Positions 11,001 through 17,649 of a DNA stretch of 17,649 bases are shown in pieces (positions within the stretch are counted from its first letter, which is position 1; every line of letters starts with the position of its first letter). The translations under genes were made by a program, and so were the position numbers. Location of the stretch: positions 1 to 17,649 of the forward strand of contig JASANC010005413.1 in the NCBI GenBank assembly GCA_030248135.1. The letters are read 5' to 3'. This DNA is from Theristus sp. LFF4_11 (lineage: Eukaryota; Nematoda; Chromadorea; Monhysterida; Xyalidae). Below the pieces are notes generated by a model. That model ran no database searches. It saw nothing but the letters and a program-made list of their open reading frames with translations, and was not told the origin of the DNA.

Positions 11001-13519
11001 TTGAAGTACTTGAGCGTCGCAAAGGCTAGTTCAACAAATTCCGATGTCGCTAAGGTGAGATAGAAGCAGAGAACTCACATTTACGCATCGTTTTTCAGGA
11101 TCTCGAAAGGTGGAAATTGCACTGTCTGCCACTGCAAGCGTAACTTCGTTGGTTGCTCGTTGCTGTTTCGCCTCGTGTCGTCAGCACGATCACACCGGTT
11201 TGTTGTGGAACTTGTTTCCATGTTATTTGAGGTGAATTGAGAGGCAAAACACGAGACGTGATGTCGTCGGTGGGAAAATGGGGTCGCCGAAACCAAGTCT
11301 GAAATTTTCACCCTCCTCCCTAGGGTTAGGGGCTTTGAAAAAAAAAATTTTTTTTTTATTTTTTTTTTTCGTTTTTTTTTTAAAAAAAAAAATTTGGATT
11401 TTTTTTTTCAAACTTAAAAAAAAATTTGAAAATTTTTTCTTCTACTTTGCTCTGAAAATTCGATTTATGGCATAATTTTTTGAAAGTTCAAACCAAATTT
11501 TCTTCCCAACTTCTTTGTGTGCTTAGGTAAATGTCATTATTTGGTCATTTTGACCGACGTACTCCATGTTTTTCGATTTGGATGACTTCTAGAGTCAATT
11601 TTTAGCGTTGAAATGACTTAACTGAATTGAAATATCGTTTCAGAAATCGTTTTCTTGCAACTTAGAACATGTTTTTCAGTCGGTAGGCCATGATATCTTG
11701 TTGATTGGCGTATGTTATAGGTCTACAATGGAGTTGTGCGATATATTGTTAAACAATTTGAGCGGAGATGTTGGTTAATACCACATCACACGACCGTTTT
11801 TCAGATACCCGATAACATGGCCACATGTTAAAACTTGCGTGCTGAGCTAAACTAACGTGTTAAACTTGCGTCTGTCAGTTGCCCGCAACGTGATCGCGAA
11901 ATCATGGTACGTGTTTTCGATACGATGATTTGAAGAGTGGGCTCTCGCCATGTGGCAGATAGCATAGCTGGTTGAACCTGAAAGTAAGTGTCTTGGGGGG
12001 GGGCGACCGGGTCGACAGGGGTTGCCGACTTAGCTACAGCAAACAGGAATTTTTGAACACAGTCAAATTTTGGTAATTTTCTAAAGAGGAACCACTAAGA
12101 ACGGTTCAATATTCAAGTACACGTGAAAAATTGCCCTGTTTTACTGTTGAAAATGCAACTTTCCCTCTATGAAATGGACATAATTTCAATAAAACACGAT
12201 TTTCGCTCTTATAGTTTCCCGGATCGTTCTGAAAATAGTCTAGATGAACTCAGCTCGACGAGACGCTTCGAACAAACCTAACTTGTAAAAAAAAATTTTT
12301 TTTTTAAAAAAAAAAATTTTTTTTAATTTAAAAAAAAAAATCCGGATTTTTTTTTCCCCCTAACCCTACTCCTCCCATATGAGTGGGGGTCATATGGTAA
12401 GTCGGTGGCTCCTCAGATGGTGATATTCGGACTCCCTGAAAAATTCTGAACAACTTTCATTTTTAAAAAAAAAAAATTTAAAAAAATTTTTTTTTTTAAA
12501 GAAAAAAAATAGAAAATTTTTTTTTCTTGACATCTCTAGACCCACCAAATAAAACTGAGCATTTTTCCCGTTGCCCCAACATCTAAAATACCTTGATTTT
12601 CAACTTAAAATTAACAGACACTGGAAAATATGAACTTTTACGCACATCCGTCGAACGACTTTTTGCTGCCAGCAGCAAAAAGTCGTCGGACAGTCGTGCG
12701 CAAGAAATTCTAATTCGCGTGCGCATTTGTCTTTTTACGCACGGACAAACAGTCGTTCTAAATCCCGTGCGCAAAACAGTCGTGTCGGATAGACGTAAGT
12801 CACACGCACGAAATTCTAATTCGCGTGGGCACAAGTTTTTTTGCGTGCGCACGGACAACGTTCTAAATCATGCGCGCAAAACAGTCGTTACGTGCGAACG
12901 ACAGTCATGCGTACGAAATTCTAATTCGCGTAGCCATTTTTTAAGTTCTGTCTCCGTGCGTACGCACGAAAATCTAATTGCTAAACGCGCCTTTAACAGG
13001 ACAAAATCGAATCAGATGAAAAAGAGATGAAGGAGTCGTCAAACAAGAAACAAATGAAACAGCAGACGGAAAAGTTCACGCAGGCGATGGCCTTGAAAAT
13101 CAGCAGGCTAAAACTGTATCAAAAGGTAAAAACCACTGGGTGGGACTAAAAAAGAAGCGTTTCTTTTCTGTAATTGTAGTTGGATGTCTCATGTTGATGC
13201 TTCTGAATTCGTCACTTTTCTGGGATTCTCATGTTCGCTTATGTTTGGGGCTTGGGCGTCTGAATTCGTTTCGTTTTTCTTTCAAGGAAATGCAAATGGT
13301 GTCCTGGGCGATGCGCTCAGCGCGCTCGTTCTTTCGAACTGATTTGGATCGTGAGCTGATACCGAAAGAGAAGGATTCAAGTGAGTTTTTGTTTTTCTTT
13401 CTATTAGTTTCACCATTTTTTGTTTCGATTTTCATTTTTTTGCTTCAGGTGAGACAGCGAGCGTGAAAAGTGCGCCAGCAACCAGCAGCACACCGGTGCC
13501 TTCCCTAGCGACACTGTGA
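2485..13519 (+). CDS. WASHC4: WASH complex subunit 4 (SWIP), C-terminal ~903 residues in 22 exons, 5' incomplete
   Basis: WASHC4 (SWIP, KIAA1033) is a subunit of the WASH regulatory complex, which activates Arp2/3 on endosomes for cargo sorting. Exons: 2485-2609, 2940-3100, 3585-3708, 4108-4248, 4601-4829, 4992-5047, 5349-5537, 5661-5777, 5853-6048, 6334-6449, 6965-7078, 7223-7333, 7650-7784, 7935-8043, 8144-8247, 8627-8740, 8941-9027, 9162-9261, 9708-9802, 13000-13125, 13287-13380, 13449-13519 (TGA). All junctions are GT-AG, keep phase, and join into one colinear frame. Landmarks shared with vertebrate WASHC4 include [44 protein letters not shown] and [17 protein letters not shown]. The family is about 1170 residues long, so ~300 N-terminal residues are missing. 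They may lie beyond the window, or the gene may be truncated. Confidence 0.94.
3860..3955 (+). mobile_element. Short terminal-inverted-repeat element (family A), internally deleted copy
   Basis: This copy begins GGTTCTGCGACTCAATGCGC and ends with the imperfect complement GCGCATTGAGTCTCGGGACC. The 96 bases between the ends lack most of the interior seen in the longer copies at 7365-7534 and 8280-8463. It lies in WASHC4 intron 3 and has no coding capacity. The transposon superfamily is unknown and no clear target duplication was found. Confidence 0.8.
5349..6449 (+). CDS. WASHC4: WASHC4 exons 7-10
   Basis: Exons 7 (5349-5537), 8 (5661-5777) and 9 (5853-6048) lie in one reading frame with no stop in introns 7 and 8, so they look like one 236-codon frame, but homology is lost across 5538-5660 and 5778-5852. 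Exon 8 has [20 protein letters not shown] and exon 9 [20 protein letters not shown], ending in IDIK. Exon 8 uses the weak donor GTCCGT, chosen because it restores exact spacing to the family. Exon 10 carries the strongly conserved [20 protein letters not shown]. Confidence 0.9.
6559..6658. repeat. Near-perfect 40-bp inverted repeat with 20-base loop in WASHC4 intron 10
   Basis: Arms 6559-6598 and 6619-6658 pair over 40 bases with two mismatches around a 20-base loop (6599-6618). The outermost bases are TA on both sides, so it may be a foldback element of about 96 bases inside a TA duplication. Alternatively it is a precursor-like RNA hairpin, since intron transcription would produce it. It sits ten bases before a family A copy. 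Confidence 0.9.
6669..6752 (+). mobile_element. Family A element, left-end fragment
   Basis: It starts GGTTCTGCGAGTGCGACTG and follows the 8280-8463 copy through GCAGA, GTTTCAAT and GGCAATT.AAAATAG. No right terminus was found, so this is a truncated or heavily diverged copy. It lies in WASHC4 intron 10. Confidence 0.65.
6965..8247 (+). CDS. WASHC4: WASHC4 exons 11-15 (most conserved region)
   Basis: Exon 11 (38 codons) reads [20 protein letters not shown]. Exon 12 (37 codons) contains [20 protein letters not shown]. Exon 13 (45 codons) has [20 protein letters not shown]. Exon 14 has [18 protein letters not shown] and [11 protein letters not shown]. Exon 15 has [17 protein letters not shown] and [13 protein letters not shown]. 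These match vertebrate WASHC4 nearly without gaps. The introns between them hold repeat copies at 7365-7534 (intron 12) and, just after exon 15, at 8280-8463. Confidence 0.95.
7365..7534 (-). mobile_element. Family A element, near full-length, inverted orientation
   Basis: The complement of its right end reads GGTTATGCGACTCATTGCG and its left end reads GGCCCCAAGACTCAATGCGC. The segment at 7387-7425 (ACAGGTAAACAGTTTCATGC...) is almost identical to the complement of 8410-8443, fixing its orientation as opposite to that copy. It is 170 bases long, non-coding, and lies in WASHC4 intron 12. Confidence 0.85.
8280..8463 (+). mobile_element. Family A element, near full-length
   Basis: It runs from GGCTCTGCGACTCGATGCG to CGCGTACTGAGTCTCGGGAA at the right end, 184 bases. 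The ends are imperfect inverted repeats, and the interior carries AATTTTGAATTCCCGCGTCA and GCATGAAACTGTTTACCTGT shared with the inverted copy. It lies in WASHC4 intron 15. Confidence 0.85.
8627..9802 (+). CDS. WASHC4: WASHC4 exons 16-19
   Basis: Exon 16 encodes [20 protein letters not shown] and ends GEGAEYFK. Exon 17 has [12 protein letters not shown] and ends MIVPPL. Exon 18 has [13 protein letters not shown] and FSDDGFAMG. Exon 19 continues [20 protein letters not shown] and ends KQER. Introns 16, 17 and 18 all begin GTTGGT. Exon 19 is followed by the transposon-filled intron 9803-12999. Confidence 0.94.
9275..9420. mobile_element. Decayed relic related to the 9939-12991 element
   Basis: It contains CGTCGTTCTAAATGCCGTGT, GTCCGTACGCAC, GCTAAACGCG and ATCGCGTGGGCA, all close to subterminal blocks of the element in the next intron. 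The order is partly scrambled and no clean termini are visible. It lies in WASHC4 intron 18. Confidence 0.6.
10480..10611 (+). other. Short coding-like segment with start codon inside the outer transposon
   Basis: The frame beginning at the ATG of CAAAAATGG (10481) encodes [20 protein letters not shown], continues [19 protein letters not shown], and then runs into the CAAA microsatellite. Third positions are GC-rich (GCG, TCG, CTC, AAG, CTG), like the WASHC4 exons and unlike the rest of the element. A pyrimidine tract with AG (10310-10360), a CTTTCAG (10422-10428) and a possible donor (CGCAG|GTGACA) lie nearby. It could be a host 5' exon captured by the transposon, or the start of an intronic nested gene. 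I do not recognise the protein. Confidence 0.4.
10612..10678. repeat. CAAA tetranucleotide microsatellite
   Basis: About 16 perfect CAAA units lie inside the outer transposon, next to the coding-like segment. Frames across it (Lys-Gln-Thr-Asn on one strand, Phe-Val-Cys-Leu on the other) are artefacts. Confidence 0.97.
10745..12538. mobile_element. hAT-type non-autonomous element, 1794 bp, nested in the outer element
   Basis: The left end is TAGAGATGTAAG and the right end is the complement of TAGAGATGTCAAG. GACCCACC lies immediately outside both ends (10737-10744 and 12539-12546), an exact 8-bp target duplication. An 8-bp duplication with TAGRG-type termini is typical of the hAT superfamily. 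Poly-A/poly-T tracts that can pair with each other follow each terminus. No transposase is encoded. A 1048-bp element of similar structure is inserted at 11321. Confidence 0.87.
11321..12368. mobile_element. Second hAT-type non-autonomous element, 1048 bp, nested inside the first
   Basis: The 12-base inverted repeats TAGGGTTAGGGG / CCCCTAACCCTA are flanked by the exact 8-bp duplication CTCCTCCC (11313-11320 and 12369-12376). Behind each terminus lie long A/T homopolymer blocks. The segment 11427-11504 resembles 10826-10901 of the surrounding element (CTGAAAAT, TGGCATAATTTTT, GAAAGTTCAA), so the two are relatives. No coding capacity is seen. Its position dates it as the last of three insertions. 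Confidence 0.87.
12656..12685. repeat. 13-bp perfect inverted repeat with CCAG loop
   Basis: CGACTTTTTGCTG at 12656-12668 is followed by CCAG and its exact complement at 12673-12685. It belongs to the right subterminal region of the outer transposon, which is rich in inverted blocks. Confidence 0.9.
12992..12999 (+). promoter_or_regulatory. Exon 20 splice acceptor made partly from a transposon target duplication
   Basis: The right target duplication TTTAA (12992-12996) runs directly into CAG (12997-12999), giving the acceptor TTTAACAG for exon 20. Everything upstream of it, including any polypyrimidine tract and branch site, must come from the transposon end (..AACGCGCC), which is purine- and GC-rich. 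Confidence 0.75.
13000..13519 (+). CDS. WASHC4: WASHC4 exons 20-22 (C-terminus)
   Basis: Exon 20 (42 codons) is Lys/Gln/Glu-rich and ends [11 protein letters not shown], matching the charged linker and NLTQKRLDVYLQ of the family. Exon 21 gives [15 protein letters not shown], equal to the SSARIFFRADK motif near the vertebrate C-terminus. Exon 22 encodes a Ser/Thr/Ala/Pro-rich tail of 22 residues to a TGA at 13517-13519. The recovery of the correct next codons directly after the 3.2-kb intron shows that the inserted transposons have not disrupted the reading frame. Confidence 0.93.
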
Positions 13520-14195
13520 TTTTGTCTTGATATCTTAGTTTTTTCGATGTTTGAAAAAGATTCCTTTGTGATATTTGTGAACTTTTTATGTATGTTGGGA
13601 ATCGGAATGACTTGGGTATTGATACAGGTTTATTGCAGATTGTAATCCATTGTAATCCATTGCTGAAATTTGATTCGCCTCATCAGAACATGTGTATTAT
13701 TAGATGTACTCGAACATGGCGGACTCAAAACTAAATTAAACAAAACGAACAAATTTATGTCATTTGTTTCAGAAACATCTGCGGGTGCACATCCACCATG
13801 ATTTTAGATCAGTCAATCCAGTCACGAGTAAAAATGTGCAGGTGGCCGAAAAGTCCTTAGACAGTTTCAATTGTATTTTTCTCCTGTCAATCTTTAAACG
13901 TTTGTAATCAAATATGGTACACTTGAACTGGAGACTAGGAAGATCTGCTAGAGGTTAATGTGGCACATCCGGACGCGTGCGACAACGAGACGATAGATCA
14001 GTCTTAAAAATCATTTTATCGCACGATTGGGCAAGCCGTCCGATAGGACCAATCGCCAGCACACGTACGTGTGCAGAAAAAATGTTCAGAAGTATTTTAT
14101 GCATTACGCACAGTAACATCAATAATATCTGCAATAACTAATGTTGTGTACAGTTTGTATGTCTCAACAATCTCAGTAATTGTGTTATCATGACG
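13520..14195. other. Intergenic region between two convergent genes
   Basis: These 676 bases separate the stop codons of WASHC4 (+) and the kinase gene (-). A 10-base tandem duplication TGTAATCCAT lies at 13641-13660, a possible poly(A) hexamer ATTAAA for WASHC4 at 13735-13740, and on the minus strand an AATAAA at 13634-13629 that would place the kinase transcript end inside the WASHC4 3' region. No coding region is seen. Confidence 0.6.
14059..14074. repeat. 16-bp perfect palindrome
   Basis: GCACACGTACGTGTGC is fully self-complementary and lies 122 bases downstream of the kinase stop codon. It contains no spacer. Its function is unknown, and it may be chance. Confidence 0.8.
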
Positions 14196-16016
<1,821 letters not shown>

Positions 16017-16032
16017 GATGATTTTTGTTGGA

Positions 16033-16035
16033 CTG
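16033..16035 (-). promoter_or_regulatory. Candidate acceptor just upstream of the kinase start codon
   Basis: On the minus strand CCATAACTACAG ends at 16033, followed by a 16-base leader (TCCAACAAAAATCATC) and the ATG at 16016. An AG this close to the start would fit a spliced-leader trans-splice site, common in nematodes, or the end of a 5' UTR intron. The sequence alone cannot separate these. Confidence 0.35.
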
Positions 16036-17244
16036 TAGTTATGGAAATTAGAACAAAAAACCAATTTTTATGAAATAAAAATAGACATTCTAATGGTTTG
16101 GTCAAAATTGATATTTAACCAAAAAGAGGTCGCAAAAATGTAGAAAACCTCACTTCAAGGGTCAATGGTCATCTATAAACCCGCACACTTTCCCACGCCT
16201 GGGTTTACACTCATTTTGTATACCGGGTTTGCGCAACCACACGCTTGTTATGATGCATGCTGTTATTTCGTTTATTTTTCCAATAGAAATCTTTTTTAAT
16301 TACATTGTTTACTTTTCTTATAATGCTCACATGTGTTGACAGCTGACATGTGTATGTCTAAAACATATACATTTGTGTAATGCATATTTACACGCGCGTT
16401 CCTGAAAGCTGGCAGCAGTTCTGTAGAGTTCTTGGTCAACTTTGCCACTGGAAAGGGGTCGCATCTTTGTCACTGGTATAACTGCTAATATTGAACCCTT
16501 GTGACAGATTTTGTTGACGATTTTTCCTTGATAAAAGCGAAGCCTTAGGTCACCTACAGAAGTCGGTTGTTGGCCTTTGCCCAACACTGACTATGACTGC
16601 TTTGGTGTTGATCCAAAAGGAAATGGTGTTTGCAACTGAGAAGACAAAGACAATTTAGTGACAATCGTCTGTTCCTTCTCTTGATTCTATAAGCCACCCA
16701 TATATTCACTCCCAACCATCAAATATAAGCAAGTTAGGTAACTGGGTGGCAATAACTGTTTTCGAAATTTGAAATATAAAGCAACGGAAAGCAAAACATA
16801 TGCAAAAACATGAAGCGGAATATTTCCCAAGTCCAAACTTGTGCGAGCATGCACACACCCGATATAAAATACGTCATGTGCCATGGGTTTATAGATGTCG
16901 CATTGTTTATAGATGACACACTTCAAGAACGTTCCACACCTGCTTCTGCTTTTAAAAAGTTTTTTTTATGGAGCAACCAACGAGTCACCTGATTTTCAAG
17001 AAGGGATCCGTGGGAGACAAATTTACCACAAGAGGCAGCTCCAGAACGGGGTACACACAGTTAGTTAGACCAGATCAATTAAAAACAGTTCAGCAACCTT
17101 ATCGGCTGTGTGCCAGCTTTGCTGGTCTGAGTCGGTAAAACGGTCGAAAATTTTGGATTTTGACCTGCGGAGGTTTTACAACATAGTTGTTCTAGGGGTG
17201 GGGGAGCTGCTCGCTGCTTCCTTCGTTCCAAATTTTTTTTTAGA
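16036..17244. other. Region upstream of the kinase gene, no convincing gene
   Basis: The stretch is mostly AT-rich and unremarkable. A minus-strand open segment at ~16587-16340 (GQQPTSVGDLRLRFYQGK...SGKVDQELYRTAASFQ) has fairly balanced residues and a possible acceptor (ATAGTCAG) just before it, so it could be one exon of another gene, but no family is recognised. CACATGTG and ACATGTGT palindromic words cluster at 16328-16355. A small hairpin CCAGC-TTT-GCTGG lies near 17113. Promoter elements of the kinase gene could not be identified. Confidence 0.35.
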
Positions 17245-17246
17245 AT

Positions 17247-17277
<31 letters not shown>

Positions 17278-17279
17278 TT
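17245..17279. repeat. TTTA tetranucleotide microsatellite
   Basis: About eight to nine perfect ATTT units, followed by further T-rich sequence. There is no coding role. Confidence 0.95.
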
Positions 17280-17392
17280 GGTTTATTTTTTTTGGTTATT
17301 TTTTTTTACTTTATTTTTAGCTTCAGTTTTAGCTTTGTTGGCATCGGCTCGGCATCACGTTTTATCTTTAATGATATTCCGATTAGGGTAAG

Positions 17393-17489
17393 GGTTCGAA
17401 AGAAAGTGAAAAATCTTAATTTTTTAAATTAAAAAATTCAAAATTTTTAAAAAAATTTAATTTAAATTTTTTTTTAAAATTTTCGAACC
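17393..17489. repeat. AT-rich inverted repeat bounded by GGTTCGAAA / TTTCGAACC
   Basis: The exact 9-base arms at 17393-17401 and 17481-17489 enclose 79 bases that are nearly all A/T, with further self-pairing A and T runs. The sequence just left of it, TAGGGTAAGGG (17384-17394), resembles the terminus TAGGGTTAGGGG of the element at 11321, so it may be an end of a related element cut off by the window. The last bases (17490-17649) show nothing further. Confidence 0.6.
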
Positions 17490-17649
17490 GCGCTGAGGTG
17501 AAGCGCTTGGCTCAATTCGAATATTGCACTTTAGAATTAATTGGTTATTAAATTTAGCAAAAACTCGTGAAAATTATCATTTCGCTCCGCTCCGACCCGA
17601 CGTCAATTTGGATTTTTGGACCAGGTCGCTGGGACGCTGGCTGGTTTCT

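Larger units (their letters stand above)
9939..12991. mobile_element. 3053-bp non-autonomous TIR element filling WASHC4 intron 19
   Basis: Both ends carry the 18-base inverted repeat GGCGCGTTTAGCAATTAG, with similarity continuing for about 25 more bases (TTTTC.T.CGTACGCACGGA). TTTAA directly flanks it at 9934-9938 and 12992-12996. The duplication may be read as TTTAA, or as TTA with termini AGGCGCG, which would fit PIF/Harbinger; the superfamily is unsettled. Both ends hold many diverged, often inverted subterminal blocks (CGTTCTAAAT, GCGAATTAGAATTT, GCAAAACAGTCGT) over roughly 300-350 bases. No transposase frame is present. Without the nested insertion and its duplicated 8 bases it would be about 1251 bases. 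A related relic lies at 9275-9420. Confidence 0.85.

Noticed and set aside
11321..12368. TAGGGTTAGGGG as interstitial telomere repeat
   Set aside because: It appears once at each end in inverted orientation with an exact 8-bp flanking duplication, which is a transposon terminus rather than a telomeric array.
12593..13030. 145-codon open frame overlapping exon 20 of WASHC4
   Set aside because: It lies mostly in the inverted-repeat end of the outer transposon, has repetitive Arg/Ser-rich content from the repeated blocks, and reads exon 20 in the wrong frame.
16017..16064. Earlier in-frame ATG at 16064 as start of the kinase
   Set aside because: A splice acceptor candidate (CTACAG at 16033) lies between it and the ATG at 16016, and the extra 16 residues look like AT-rich leader. 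It is not fully excluded.

Overview
This is a eukaryotic window, most likely from a nematode. Both recognisable genes are cut by many introns with AG acceptors. Exons are GC-rich at third positions and introns are AT-rich. The second gene is a short Fer-like SH2-kinase without an F-BAR domain, a type that is greatly expanded in nematodes. The organism call is an inference from gene content and architecture.

Bases 1-2484 are gene-poor. They hold the 3' end of an open frame with one candidate membrane segment (possibly a retroelement protein), a GC-rich structured block with a UUCG hairpin, a long TA microsatellite, a 33-bp direct repeat present twice, and two short tandem arrays.

Bases 2485-13519 (+) hold 22 colinear exons for the C-terminal ~903 residues of WASHC4 (SWIP), a WASH-complex subunit. 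The first ~300 residues of the family were not found. The introns are full of repeats: four copies of a ~170-184 bp terminal-inverted-repeat element, a 40-bp-arm hairpin, a decayed relic, and in the 3.2-kb intron 19 a three-level nest of non-autonomous DNA transposons. In that nest a 3053-bp outer element holds a 1794-bp hAT-type element with an 8-bp target duplication, which in turn holds a 1048-bp element of similar type with its own 8-bp duplication. The outer element ends three bases before the AG of the exon 20 acceptor and also carries a short coding-like segment.

Bases 14196-16016 (-) hold a complete 7-exon, 432-residue SH2-tyrosine kinase of the Fer/Fes-like type. It is convergent with WASHC4, uses one GC-AG intron, and has no tyrosine between DFG and APE. 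From 16017 to 17649 no convincing gene was seen, only an unassigned short open segment, a TTTA microsatellite and an AT-rich inverted repeat.

The two genes show no functional link. WASHC4 acts in endosomal actin regulation and the kinase in phosphotyrosine signalling. Exon boundaries were deduced by eye from splice sites, reading phase and remembered family sequences; no alignment program was run.
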